Source of the DNA: Muricauda sp. MAR_2010_75
GTDB lineage: Bacteria > Bacteroidota > Bacteroidia > Flavobacteriales > Flavobacteriaceae
Direction of reading: 5' to 3'
DNA: 64,000 nt
Assembly: GCF_000745185.1 (NCBI RefSeq)
Contig: NZ_JQNJ01000001.1
Span: forward strand, 3,578,501 to 3,642,500
Position numbers and translations under genes: made by a program. This document shows positions 1 to 8,625 of the stretch, piece by piece. Under the pieces are notes generated by a model. It saw only the letters and a list, made by a program, of their open reading frames with translations, was not told the DNA's origin and did not search any database. The stretch's first letter is position 1. Each line of letters begins with the position of its first letter.

Positions 1-222
1 GAAGGTATGTTTGTAGGATATACCAGTGGTGCCGCAATGCAGGCTTTATATCAATTGAACACAGAGGGTGAATTTACAAAAGACAGTAATGTTGTTGTTA
101 TCTTCCCAGACCACGGTTCAAGATATATGAGCAAGATATATAGCAATGAGTGGATGGAAAACCAAGGTTTTTTTGATATTAAAAATGCCGAGGTACCCGA
201 AAAGATAGAATACATCAAATAA
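1..222 (+). CDS. PLP-dependent cysteine synthase / cysteate synthase-like enzyme (3' end only)
   Basis: The reading frame is open from the first base, so this is the last ~73 residues of a gene that begins outside the window. The residues [16 protein letters not shown] match the glycine-rich phosphate-binding turn of the fold-type II PLP family (cysteine synthase, cystathionine beta-synthase). The tail with [18 protein letters not shown] is the usual end of the Bacteroidota members. These enzymes replace a beta substituent on O-activated serine. Because the next gene is an alpha-oxoamine synthase homologue, I infer the cysteate synthase role (O-phosphoserine plus sulfite) of the capnine sulfonolipid pathway. 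Plain cysteine synthase or cystathionine beta-synthase is the alternative, since substrate-determining residues lie outside the window. Confidence 0.8.
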   Translation, partial: EGMFVGYTSGAAMQALYQLNTEGEFTKDSNVVVIFPDHGSRYMSKIYSNEWMENQGFFDIKNAEVPEKIEYIK

Positions 223-243
223 GAGATATAACTCGATTGGATT

Positions 244-273
244 AAAACGGCAATGATTTCATTGTCGTTTTTT
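244..273 (+). terminator. Rho-independent terminator after the cysteine-synthase-fold gene
   Basis: An inverted repeat (244-256 with 259-271, one G-U pair) runs into six T residues at 268-273. It starts about 20 bases after the stop codon. It suggests that the first gene and the acyltransferase gene at 343 are transcribed separately. Confidence 0.75.
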
Positions 274-311
274 ATGTGAAAAAATCGTTATGTGAGCTTC
301 GCAAAAATCTA

Positions 312-319
312 TACTTTTG
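312..319 (+). promoter_or_regulatory. Candidate -7 promoter element for the acyltransferase gene
   Basis: TACTTTTG matches the Bacteroidota -7 consensus TAnnTTTG. It lies just after the terminator at 244-273 and 23 bases before the ATG at 343. No clear TTG is present at the -33 position, so this is a partial match. Confidence 0.45.
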
Positions 320-342
320 CATTTGAATCAATTTTAAGGTAG

Positions 343-1602
343 ATGAGAGATTTATTTGATAGAATCATTGAAAATAAAGGTCCGTTGGGAAAATGGGCAT
401 CACAAGCAGAAGGCTATTTTGTATTCCCGAAATTGGAAGGACCTATCTCCAACAGAATGAAATTTCAAGGGAAAGATGTTATTACTTGGAGTATCAATGA
501 CTATCTGGGACTCGCCAATCTGCCCGAAATCAAGAAAGTTGATGGAGATGCTGCCCACGAACATGGAGCCGCTTACCCTATGGGTGCCCGAATGATGAGC
601 GGCCATACCGATTACCATGAGCAATTGGAGCGAGAATTGGCGGAGTTTGTCCACAAAGAAGCTTCCTATCTTTTAAACTTTGGCTACCAAGGATTCATGT
701 CCGTTATTGATGCCCTTGTTTCCAAAGACGATATCATTGTGTACGATGTGGATTGTCATGCCTGCATCATAGATGGTGTTCGTCTGCACATGGGCAAACG
801 TTTCACCTTTAAGCATAACGACCCTGAAAGTCTTGAAAAAAACTTGGAACGGGCCACTAAACTCGCCAACGAGACCGGAGGTGGTATCTTAGTGATTTCC
901 GAAGGCGTTTTTGGAATGCGCGGTGAGCAAGGAATCCTCAAGGAAATTGTAGCCTTGAAGAAGAAGTATAGTTTCAGGTTGTTGGTAGATGATGCCCACG
1001 GTTTTGGAACCTTGGGAAAAACAGGAGCTGGAGCAGGAGAGGAGCAAGGCGTACAAGACGAGATTGACGTGTACTTGGCCACTTTTGCCAAATCCATGGC
1101 CGGAATAGGTGCTTTTGTTGCCGCCGATAAAGAAATCATAGAATATTTAAAATACAACCTTAGGTCGCAAATGTTTGCCAAATCACTACCCATGGTCTAT
1201 GTAAAAGGAGCCTTGAAGCGCTTGGATATGTTGCGTACCATGCCTGAATTGAAAGCAAAGCTTTGGGAAAACGTAAATGCACTGCAAAATGGCCTCCGAG
1301 ACCGTGGTTTTGACCTTGGTACAACATCAAGCTGTGTTACTCCTGTTTATCTGAACGGTAGTATTCCAGAAGCGATGGCTTTGGTTAAGGATTTACGTGA
1401 AAACCATGGAATTTTCTGTTCCATTGTGGTCTATCCGGTAATTCCAAAGGGGCTAATCCTATTGCGTTTGATTCCTACCGCCACTCATACCATGGAAGAC
1501 ATTGCAGAGACCTTGGATGCTTTCTCATCTATTAGGGAAAGACTCCAAAATGGCACCTACAAACGACTTTCAGCTGCCGTTGCGGCTGCTATGGGTGAGT
1601 AG
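343..1602 (+). CDS. Alpha-oxoamine synthase-family acyltransferase (probable cysteate fatty acyltransferase / serine palmitoyltransferase-like)
   Basis: This 419-residue PLP enzyme belongs to the fold-type I family that condenses an amino acid with an acyl thioester and releases CO2 (BioF, Kbl, serine palmitoyltransferase). Visible landmarks are the ring-stacking His139 in DVDCHA, the cofactor-binding LLVDDAHGFG around 213-222, and the Schiff-base lysine K250 in ATFAKSMAG. The N-terminal extension and SGHTDYHEQLE motif are typical of serine palmitoyltransferase-like members. A fold-type II PLP gene lies immediately upstream, which favours the capnine pathway, where cysteate and a fatty acyl thioester give 3-ketocapnine. 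True serine palmitoyltransferase is the main alternative. It would act in the cytoplasm. The 3' end overlaps the convergent gene at 1589 by 14 bases. Confidence 0.8.
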   Translation: MRDLFDRIIENKGPLGKWASQAEGYFVFPKLEGPISNRMKFQGKDVITWSINDYLGLANLPEIKKVDGDAAHEHGAAYPMGARMMSGHTDYHEQLERELAEFVHKEASYLLNFGYQGFMSVIDALVSKDDIIVYDVDCHACIIDGVRLHMGKRFTFKHNDPESLEKNLERATKLANETGGGILVISEGVFGMRGEQGILKEIVALKKKYSFRLLVDDAHGFGTLGKTGAGAGEEQGVQDEIDVYLATFAKSMAGIGAFVAADKEIIEYLKYNLRSQMFAKSLPMVYVKGALKRLDMLRTMPELKAKLWENVNALQNGLRDRGFDLGTTSSCVTPVYLNGSIPEAMALVKDLRENHGIFCSIVVYPVIPKGLILLRLIPTATHTMEDIAETLDAFSSIRERLQNGTYKRLSAAVAAAMGE

Positions 1603-2389
1603 CAGTTGAAGGTATTGGTGGAAGACTTTCCTTGATTTCCCCGATTTTCTTTTTTGAGAGATTTAGAGTATGTGTTATGTGCAGCCATAGTGCATGGGTA
1701 TGGATGTAGTGCCCAGCTTCGGAAGAGCTCGAGGCAAATTGGTTGTTCCATGCCAGCGCAAGGGAAATCCATTTATTTAATTGTACGGCAGGACTGATTA
1801 CAAACCTGTTTTTGTCAAAGACATTATAAACAATGTTCTTTCCGGCATTAAACATAATTTCATCACTGATGTTTATTCTAAATTTCGCATCGGGATTTTC
1901 TTTGGAAAGACGGAAAAGGGTAAAACCCGTCATCAAAGCATAGCGAAACCTCAGGGCAAAAGTATTGTCTGATTGTATGCTACCATCAACCACTGGATTG
2001 TAGAACCGTTGCTCAAACCGAAATCTGTGGTTCAATTTAAAAGCATGCTCGCCCGTATCTCGTATCAATACTTCTTCATACGGTCTCAACTCAACCTGGT
2101 ACCGGTCTTTATCGGCATAAAATTCTACATAGGTGAATCCCGTTGACACTCCAATTTTATCACTCATGGAATATGAGGCGCCAATTCTTCCAAAGAAAAT
2201 TGCAAATTCCTCAAAACCATGTTTCCAGCGCGCACCCGTATTGCCAAACAAGGTCCACTTTTCGTTTAAATGTGTTTGATTGTTATATTGAAACCATTGT
2301 TCCCCTCTACGTGTTACCGTTTTTTCCTGACAAAACAGAAAGCCAGTAAATAGCAGTGCAAAAAGAAGAGGTTGAAGGCTTTTGATCAT
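1589..2389 (-). CDS. DUF2490 domain-containing protein
   Basis: This 266-residue protein begins with a hydrophobic signal peptide (residues 1-20, ending ..TGFLFCQ). The rest alternates aromatic and polar residues as in a small outer-membrane beta-barrel, with the DUF2490 pattern of WFQYNNQ near the start and a central HRFRFEQRF. DUF2490 proteins have no assigned biochemical role. The stop codon lies inside the 3' end of the convergent acyltransferase gene. The ATG overlaps the stop of the upstream GNAT gene by four bases, so the two are probably translationally coupled. Confidence 0.75.
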   Translation of the reverse strand: MIKSLQPLLFALLFTGFLFCQEKTVTRRGEQWFQYNNQTHLNEKWTLFGNTGARWKHGFEEFAIFFGRIGASYSMSDKIGVSTGFTYVEFYADKDRYQVELRPYEEVLIRDTGEHAFKLNHRFRFEQRFYNPVVDGSIQSDNTFALRFRYALMTGFTLFRLSKENPDAKFRINISDEIMFNAGKNIVYNVFDKNRFVISPAVQLNKWISLALAWNNQFASSSSEAGHYIHTHALWLHITHTLNLSKKKIGEIKESLPPIPSTATHP

Positions 2390-3504
2390 AGGCTTTTTCG
2401 ATAGGTTCTGCGCCGTTTGTGGGTTACAGGATCAAAATGCTTCCACATCTGCCTAATGGCCACGTTATCTTCTAATTCTGGTGTTCGTATGCAATTCACA
2501 ATCTCTTTTTTCTTGAATGTATGGTAGTATTCGTTAAAAATGATGGCCGTAACCCCTTTGTTCTGATAGGTGGGATGTATGCCAATCAAATAAAAAATAA
2601 CATCCTTGCTTTCTTTTTTTGCTTTCAACAGATGAAATATTCCCGTGGGGAACAAGCGCCCATTGGCTTTCTGAAGCGCCTTGGAAAAGGAGGGCATTAC
2701 AATGGCAAAAGCCACTAGATTATCATCCGAATCCACTACAAATTTGATGTACTCCGGGTTTATGAAGCTGATGTATTTCTTTTTGAAATATTCCTTTTGA
2801 ATGTCCGTAATCTTTACAAATGAGGACAGTTTGGCATAACTTTCATTGAAAAGGTCAAACATTTTATCCACCCATGGCATAATTTCCTTGCTACTCTCAA
2901 AATTCATTTCTTTGAGTCCATAGCGTTTTTTCACCAACAAGTTTGCCTTGTAAAATAACTTTGGGTCTGCGGCTGAGGCCAAGAATTTGTTTTCCAGGTA
3001 TTCTTTTTCCTTTACTAAACCATGCTTTTCGTAATGGGATTGATAGTACGGGTGGTTGTACCAGGTTATCATGGTACCGATATGGTCAAACCCTTCAATA
3101 AGGACACCAACCTTATCGAGATTGGAGAAACCTACGGGTCCCTCCATGTATTCCAACTGGTTCTCTGTTCCAATTTCGGCTACCTTGTCCAGCAAAGCCT
3201 TGGAAACCTCAAGATCATCCACAAAATCTAACCAGCCAAAACGCATTTTTCGAACTTTCTGTTCGTTCACTTCCAACCAGTTGATGATGGCCGCAACCCT
3301 TCCTACAATCTCGCTGTCCTTGTAGGCTAGAAAAAATCGGGCTTCAGCATTTTTAAAAACAGGGTTTTTGGTTTCATCAAAAGATGCCATTTCATCCTTG
3401 ATGATAGGGGGGACCCAGTATGGGGAATTTTTATAGAGTGAGAAGGGAAATTTTACAAAGCGTTTTAAATCAGCCTTTGATTGAACCTGCTTGATGGTGA
3501 TCAT
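2386..3504 (-). CDS. GNAT-like N-acetyltransferase, uncharacterised
   Basis: The 372-residue protein begins MITIKQVQSKADLKRFVKFP and carries a GNAT-like segment (ARFFLAYKDSEIVGRVAAI, about 55-75) and a second acetyltransferase-like stretch near the C-terminus with YLIGIHPTYQNKGVTAIIF, which resembles the acyl-CoA-binding A motif. Two half-domains in one chain are common in this family. No signal peptide is seen, so it is cytosolic. The substrate is unknown. It is the first gene of a two-gene unit with the DUF2490 protein. Confidence 0.65.
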   Translation of the reverse strand: MITIKQVQSKADLKRFVKFPFSLYKNSPYWVPPIIKDEMASFDETKNPVFKNAEARFFLAYKDSEIVGRVAAIINWLEVNEQKVRKMRFGWLDFVDDLEVSKALLDKVAEIGTENQLEYMEGPVGFSNLDKVGVLIEGFDHIGTMITWYNHPYYQSHYEKHGLVKEKEYLENKFLASAADPKLFYKANLLVKKRYGLKEMNFESSKEIMPWVDKMFDLFNESYAKLSSFVKITDIQKEYFKKKYISFINPEYIKFVVDSDDNLVAFAIVMPSFSKALQKANGRLFPTGIFHLLKAKKESKDVIFYLIGIHPTYQNKGVTAIIFNEYYHTFKKKEIVNCIRTPELEDNVAIRQMWKHFDPVTHKRRRTYRKSL

Positions 3505-3569
3505 ACATCATTTTTTACAGGTCAATATTAGCAATATTACCTACATCATAAAAATGTTAAAGACAAAAC

Positions 3570-4553
3570 TTAGAAATCAATGTCATCTTTGTTTTTTTTC
3601 CTTCGCTTTTTTGATTTTTTCTTATTGGAGTTCCGTTTTATTTTTTCATTCTGATTGCTACTCAATGGGTCGATGGTCTTAAAGCTATCTTTGTGAAAAT
3701 CCAAGCGGTAGGAAGCACCAAGTACTACAAATAGGCGGGAAGGGTCATTTTTAAATCCGGAACCCATGTGCAAATCCACCTGAAAATTGGGATTCAGCAA
3801 ACGGGCCACTCCGGTTCGTAAGATAATATCGGAATACCGATCCCCTGAAATCCCCTGACCTTCAAAAAAGATACTCCATCTGGGATCTCTAAGGGCATAG
3901 GAAAGGGAAAGGGCATAGCGCCATTCGGGAAAATCCGTTCCAATTCGGTCATAGGCCACATTTGAAATAAGCACAAACCTTGGTGACAACCTACTTTGTG
4001 TGGCAATGGCTCCTCTGTAGGAAGTTGTGGGCTCCCCGGGATAAAACGGATTGTCACCCAGCACAAAATTAACCCCACCATACAGCGAAACCGCTGGAAT
4101 TAAATTTTTCCACTGGAACAGGTTGTTGGCACGCCAACTGTATAAATTCGGTTTATTGCGTTCTGGGTTTTTATAAGGATCGTAAAGGAGATATTTGACC
4201 CCAAGTCGATTTCGTGAAAAATCAGCCAGCTTTCCTTCAATCCCAAAATCAGGATAGTTTATGTTCTGCTTCATAAAGGTTCCTTCCCAATTGATTTCCA
4301 GTTCTTCAAAAAGAAACCCGTATCTCAGAGCCATATCGGTTCCAAAAATATTGGAATCGGAATTAAGGTCGGCATTATCTTGCTGCTCATAAAAAAGTCC
4401 TGCTTCAGCCTGGACCACATTTTTTCCCACAGCATAGGCACTTATGGCCCTACCCGGTCTGTTGGAATTGATGACATCGGTATATTGGGCGCTCAAAAAA
4501 ACTGGTGTAAGAATGAAAAGAAAAAGGGTCTTTTTGAAAAAGGAAAAATCCAT
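3570..4553 (-). CDS. Outer-membrane transporter-like protein (phenol MetA-pathway family)
   Basis: A signal peptide (residues 1-22, MDFSFFKKTLFLFILTPVFL..) precedes a beta-barrel-like chain. The start YTDVINSNRPGRAISAYAVGKNVVQAE is typical of Bacteroidota proteins assigned to the family named putative MetA-pathway of phenol degradation, usually labelled transporter. The name does not prove phenol metabolism. The C-terminal ~35 residues are rich in lysine and arginine (NSNKKKSKKRRKKNKDD), an odd tail for a barrel protein and possibly periplasmic. It stands alone between the GNAT gene and the divergent operon at 4640. Confidence 0.6.
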   Translation of the reverse strand: MDFSFFKKTLFLFILTPVFLSAQYTDVINSNRPGRAISAYAVGKNVVQAEAGLFYEQQDNADLNSDSNIFGTDMALRYGFLFEELEINWEGTFMKQNINYPDFGIEGKLADFSRNRLGVKYLLYDPYKNPERNKPNLYSWRANNLFQWKNLIPAVSLYGGVNFVLGDNPFYPGEPTTSYRGAIATQSRLSPRFVLISNVAYDRIGTDFPEWRYALSLSYALRDPRWSIFFEGQGISGDRYSDIILRTGVARLLNPNFQVDLHMGSGFKNDPSRLFVVLGASYRLDFHKDSFKTIDPLSSNQNEKIKRNSNKKKSKKRRKKNKDDIDF

Positions 4554-4584
4554 ATAACTTATTTTAATAGTATTTTAAGATACG

Positions 4585-4619
4585 TTTGGTCTTTTTATGC
4601 TACTTACAGTGTAATTTTG
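4585..4619 (+). promoter_or_regulatory. Candidate promoter of the DUF4834-YfhO-glycan operon
   Basis: TTTG at 4585-4588 and TAATTTTG at 4612-4619, separated by 23 bases, match the Bacteroidota -33 and -7 elements. The ATG at 4640 follows 20 bases later. This supports starting the DUF4834 gene at 4640 rather than further upstream, where a start would fall inside the promoter. Confidence 0.55.
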
Positions 4620-4639
4620 AAACAATAGTTTACGGTTAT

Positions 4640-4900
4640 ATGGTTGTACTACAAACGATATTTATCCTCATATTAGTATACTATGCAGCGAAATTACTGC
4701 TGAAATGGTTGGCTCCACGATTGTTGAACTATGCCATGAAGAAAACCGAGGAACGCTTTGGGCAACAATTTGGAAATTACCAAGATTTTGGCCAAAATAC
4801 CGCTGAGGATGGGGATACCACAATTTATAAGACACCCACAAGAAAATCCAATCCTTCAAAAAAAGTTGGAGAATACATAGATTTTGAGGAAATTGACTAA
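4640..4900 (+). CDS. DUF4834 family small membrane protein
   Basis: Starting at the ATG at 4640, the product has 86 residues: a transmembrane helix (about 3-18, LQTIFILILVYYAAKLLL), then the family motif WLAPRLLNYAMKKTEERFG, and a polar cytoplasmic tail ending YIDFEEID. DUF4834 proteins are short single-pass proteins common in Flavobacteriia and have no known function. It heads the operon with the YfhO-like gene, with 24 bases between stop and the next ATG, so a role in membrane or cell-envelope work is plausible but unproven. Confidence 0.75.
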   Translation: MVVLQTIFILILVYYAAKLLLKWLAPRLLNYAMKKTEERFGQQFGNYQDFGQNTAEDGDTTIYKTPTRKSNPSKKVGEYIDFEEID

Positions 4901-4924
4901 TATTTGTCTTTTCAACAGCTATCC

Positions 4925-7357
4925 ATGAATTTTTCTCCCAAAGCCATTATCACCCATATTTGTGTCATTGGTTTATTTTTACTCGCGTCTCTGGTGTATT
5001 TCTATCCAGTTTTGCAGGGCAAGGCCATTTTTCAATCCGATATTGCCCAGTATAAGGGCATGGCCAAAGAGCGGGACGATTTTAAAGAGGTCACCGGAGA
5101 AGAATCCTATTGGACAAACAGTGCTTTTGGAGGAATGCCCACCTATCAGTTGGGGGCCAATTATCCCAATGACTATATTAAAAAACTGGACCGATTGATT
5201 CGGTTTTTACCCAGACCAGCAGACTATCTTTTTCTGTATTTTATTGGATTTTACATTCTGTTACTTTGTCTAAAAGTTGATTTCCGTTTAGCCGCGTTAG
5301 GTGCCATTGCCTTTGGTTTTTCTACCTATCTCATTATCATACTTGGTGTGGGGCATAACGCCAAGGCGCATGCCTTGGGCTACATTCCTATGGTTTTGGG
5401 TGGAATCGTATTGGTTTTTAGAAAGAAGTATTTACTCGGCTTTATTTTAACGGCTTTGGCCATGGCCTTGGAAATCAGTGCCAATCATTACCAGATGACA
5501 TACTATTTTATGTTGTTGGTGCTCATTTTAGGGTTGGTGCAGCTCATTTATGCGATAAAGGATAAGAAACTAAAACACTTTTTCCTATCGGTTGGAATTT
5601 TAATCGGTGCCGTTGCACTTTCCATTGCGGCCAATGCCACAGGCTTGATGGCCACCAAAGAGTATGCGGATTGGAGTACCCGGGGGAAATCGGAATTAAC
5701 CATCAATCCAGATGGGACCCCAAAACAACCCTCCAATGGGTTGGACAAGGAGTACATTACCCAATATAGTTATGGCATTGCCGAATCCTTAAACTTATTT
5801 GTTCCCCGTCTCTTTGGAGGTTCTGGGAATGAAGACCTTGGGAAAAATTCAAAAGCTTATGAATATTTAGTGGGGCAAGGACTTTCCCCATCCAAAGCTA
5901 TGGAATTATCCAATGGCTTGCCCTTGTATTGGGGAGAGCAACCCATTGTTGCAGGTCCAGCCTATGTTGGTGCTATAGTCTTCTTTTTGTTTGTGTTGGG
6001 CTTGTTTTTGGTAAAAGGAAAACATAAATGGTGGCTATTGGGAGGTGCTTTATTGTCGCTTCTGCTATCATGGGGAAAGAATTTCCCGGCGTTGACCAAT
6101 TTTATGATCGATTATTTCCCGCTATACAACAAATTCAGGGCGGTTTCTTCCATTCAGGTGGTGTTGGAATTGTGTCTTCCCGTTTTAGGGGTTTTGGGAT
6201 TACGTCAATTGTTCAAAAAGTCTGTCAATTCAAAAGACAAACTAAAGGCACTCAAACTATCGTTCTTTGTTGCTGTGGGATTGGCGGTTTTTATCTTTAT
6301 CCTAAAAGCTTTCTTTGATTTTGATGGTATGCGAGATGAGATGTACCGTGGTTATTTTGGTGATGAATTGATGACCATGATACAACGGGACCGTGAAGCT
6401 GTTTATGTCAGCGATACTATTCGTTCTTTAATATATGTGACCTTGGCCGCTGTTGCGCTATGGTTTTTTGTAAAAGAGAAAATTGGAAAGAACGCCATGG
6501 TGCTCATCATGGCAGGACTGGTACTGTTTGATTTGGTGGGAGTAGCCCTTCGTTACGTAAACGAGGACGATTTTGTACGTCAACGTGAAATGAACACCCC
6601 GTTCCAAGCAAGTCAGATAGATCACGCTCTCCAAGAAGATGACTCGGTTTATCGGGTTTTTGATCCCCAAGAAGGATTGAATGGGGCTCGAACTTCGTAT
6701 TTTCATAAATCCATAGGCGGCTATCATGCTGCTAAGCCGCGTGCTCTACAAAATTTGTTCGAATACCATCTGTACCAGAACAACCTTCAGGTGTTGAACA
6801 TGCTCAACGTAAAATATATCATCCAACAAGATGAAGAGGGGAACAGTTTCCCAGCCGTGAATGACGATGCCAATGGCAATGCCTGGTTTGTGGGGCAATT
6901 GCTTCCTGTATCTTCGGCGAACGAGGAGATTGAAGCCCTAAAAGATTTTAATTCCAAGTTGCAGGCGGTGGTCAATACTAAGGAATATCCCCGTTTGACG
7001 AAGCTTCGGTATGAAACTGATTCTCTAGCACATATTGACTTAGTGGATTATCGACCTAATTATCTAAAATATGAGTCCAGCAACAGCAATGATGGATTCG
7101 CTGTTTTCTCTGAAATGCATTATCCATCTGGCTGGAATGCCTACATTGATGGTAAACCGGAGGAACATTACAAGGTGGATTATGCCTTGCGGGGCATGAA
7201 GGTTCCATCAGGGAAGCATGTCATTGAGTTCAAGTTTGAACCACAGGTCATTGAAACAGGAAGTCAGATAACCTTGGCAGCCTGTATTTTATTGGGGTTG
7301 ATTATTGTGGGCGGTGTTGGATATTCCTTTGTTCCGAAAAAACCCAAAGAATCCTGA
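4925..7357 (+). CDS. YfhO family integral membrane protein (GT-C-like glycosyltransferase fold)
   Basis: The 810-residue protein has an N-terminal half with about a dozen hydrophobic helices (first at 10-30 after MNFSPKAIITHICVIGLFLL) and a large extracytoplasmic C-terminal region followed by one last helix (LAACILLGLIIVGGVGY). Residues such as QSDIAQYKGMAKERDDF and PTYQLGANYP are hallmarks of Bacteroidota YfhO proteins. Gram-positive YfhO is needed for lipoteichoic acid glycosylation, so the family probably transfers sugar from a lipid-linked donor outside the membrane. The ATG at 4925 was chosen over an in-frame TTG at 4904. The stop overlaps the next gene's ATG by one base. Confidence 0.85.
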   Translation: MNFSPKAIITHICVIGLFLLASLVYFYPVLQGKAIFQSDIAQYKGMAKERDDFKEVTGEESYWTNSAFGGMPTYQLGANYPNDYIKKLDRLIRFLPRPADYLFLYFIGFYILLLCLKVDFRLAALGAIAFGFSTYLIIILGVGHNAKAHALGYIPMVLGGIVLVFRKKYLLGFILTALAMALEISANHYQMTYYFMLLVLILGLVQLIYAIKDKKLKHFFLSVGILIGAVALSIAANATGLMATKEYADWSTRGKSELTINPDGTPKQPSNGLDKEYITQYSYGIAESLNLFVPRLFGGSGNEDLGKNSKAYEYLVGQGLSPSKAMELSNGLPLYWGEQPIVAGPAYVGAIVFFLFVLGLFLVKGKHKWWLLGGALLSLLLSWGKNFPALTNFMIDYFPLYNKFRAVSSIQVVLELCLPVLGVLGLRQLFKKSVNSKDKLKALKLSFFVAVGLAVFIFILKAFFDFDGMRDEMYRGYFGDELMTMIQRDREAVYVSDTIRSLIYVTLAAVALWFFVKEKIGKNAMVLIMAGLVLFDLVGVALRYVNEDDFVRQREMNTPFQASQIDHALQEDDSVYRVFDPQEGLNGARTSYFHKSIGGYHAAKPRALQNLFEYHLYQNNLQVLNMLNVKYIIQQDEEGNSFPAVNDDANGNAWFVGQLLPVSSANEEIEALKDFNSKLQAVVNTKEYPRLTKLRYETDSLAHIDLVDYRPNYLKYESSNSNDGFAVFSEMHYPSGWNAYIDGKPEEHYKVDYALRGMKVPSGKHVIEFKFEPQVIETGSQITLAACILLGLIIVGGVGYSFVPKKPKES

Positions 7358-8625
7358 TGCGAAAAGTCTTGGTCATAACATACTATTGGCCTCCGGCTGG
7401 GGGACCAGGTGTACAGCGATGGCTCAAGTTTACCAAGTATTTGCCCGAGTTTGGATTTCAACCTATAGTATATATTCCGGAAAACCCCAAATATCCCATT
7501 GTGGATGAAAATCTTGTCGATGAAGTTCCGAAGGGAATTCAGATTTTGAAGCAGCCCATAAAAGAACCCTATAAATGGGCCGGGTTGTTGTCAAAAAAAA
7601 AGACCAAGACCATCAGTTCTGGAATAATCCAAGAGAAAGACCCTTCCTTTTTAGAAAAGGTATTGCTTTGGATTCGTGGTAATTTTTTTATTCCAGATGC
7701 CCGAAAAAATTGGGTAAAACCTTCCATACGTTATTTGGCCAAGGTTATTGCGGATGAAGGTATTGAAACCATCATTACTACAGGTCCACCGCATAGTCTA
7801 CACCTGATAGGATTGGGATTGAAAGAAAAGTATTCTGTTCAGTGGATTGCCGACTTTAGAGATCCTTGGACTTCCATTGGGTATCACAAAAAATTAAGGT
7901 TGACCAAGACTTCCCAAAAAAAACACAAGAAACTGGAAGCCGAAGTATTGACTTCGGCAGATAAGGTTGTTGTAACAAGTAACCTCACTAAAAATGAGTT
8001 TGAAGCTATCACAGACAAACCCATTAAGGTGATTACCAATGGATATGATGACGATTTAACCCTAGTAAACTTAGATTCAGGCTTTACTATTTCGCATATG
8101 GGTTCTTTGTTGACCAGGCGAAATCCGATTGCTTTATGGAAGGCCATCCAAGAGCTTATACAAGAAAATGAGGCTTTTAAAAATTCCCTGCAAATCCAGT
8201 TGGCTGGGGTGGTAGGGGATGAAGTTTTGCAATCCATCAAGGAATTTGGTTTAGAGTCACACGTAAAACGTTTGGGGTATTTATCCCATGGCCAGGTTTT
8301 GAAGGTTCAGCAAAAATCGCAGGTGTTATTGTTGTTGGAAATTGATTCTGAAGAAACCAAGGGCATTATCCCTGGAAAATTGTTTGAATATTTGAATGCG
8401 AAACGGCCCATTTTGGCCATAGGTCCAGAAGGATGGGAAGCTGGAAAATTGGTGACCCAAACCCAATCAGGGAGTGTATGTGTACAAAATGATACCACTT
8501 GTCTAAAAAATGTACTTTTGGATTGGTTCCAGAGCTATCAGAAGGGAGAACTTCATTGTAAATCAGTGGGAGTGGGGCAGTTCCACAGAAAAGCATTGAC
8601 CGAAAGCTTGGTAAAATTCATCTAA
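7357..8625 (+). CDS. GT4-type glycosyltransferase
   Basis: The 422-residue protein starts MRKVLVITYYWPPAGGPGVQRW, the N-terminal Rossmann domain of GT-B glycosyltransferases with its glycine loop. A second domain has IPGKLFEYLNAKRPILAIGPEG (about 340-365), the sugar-nucleotide-binding region with a conserved Glu. It is cytosolic or membrane-associated and likely adds a sugar to a lipid-linked glycan. It shares one base with the genes on both sides (TGATG and TAATG junctions), so it is translationally coupled to the YfhO-like and flippase genes. Confidence 0.85.
   Translation: MRKVLVITYYWPPAGGPGVQRWLKFTKYLPEFGFQPIVYIPENPKYPIVDENLVDEVPKGIQILKQPIKEPYKWAGLLSKKKTKTISSGIIQEKDPSFLEKVLLWIRGNFFIPDARKNWVKPSIRYLAKVIADEGIETIITTGPPHSLHLIGLGLKEKYSVQWIADFRDPWTSIGYHKKLRLTKTSQKKHKKLEAEVLTSADKVVVTSNLTKNEFEAITDKPIKVITNGYDDDLTLVNLDSGFTISHMGSLLTRRNPIALWKAIQELIQENEAFKNSLQIQLAGVVGDEVLQSIKEFGLESHVKRLGYLSHGQVLKVQQKSQVLLLLEIDSEETKGIIPGKLFEYLNAKRPILAIGPEGWEAGKLVTQTQSGSVCVQNDTTCLKNVLLDWFQSYQKGELHCKSVGVGQFHRKALTESLVKFI

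Noticed and set aside
1589..1602. Overlap of two convergent genes as a frameshift or assembly error
   Set aside because: Both proteins have the length and C-termini expected for their families. A 14-base convergent overlap is normal in compact genomes.
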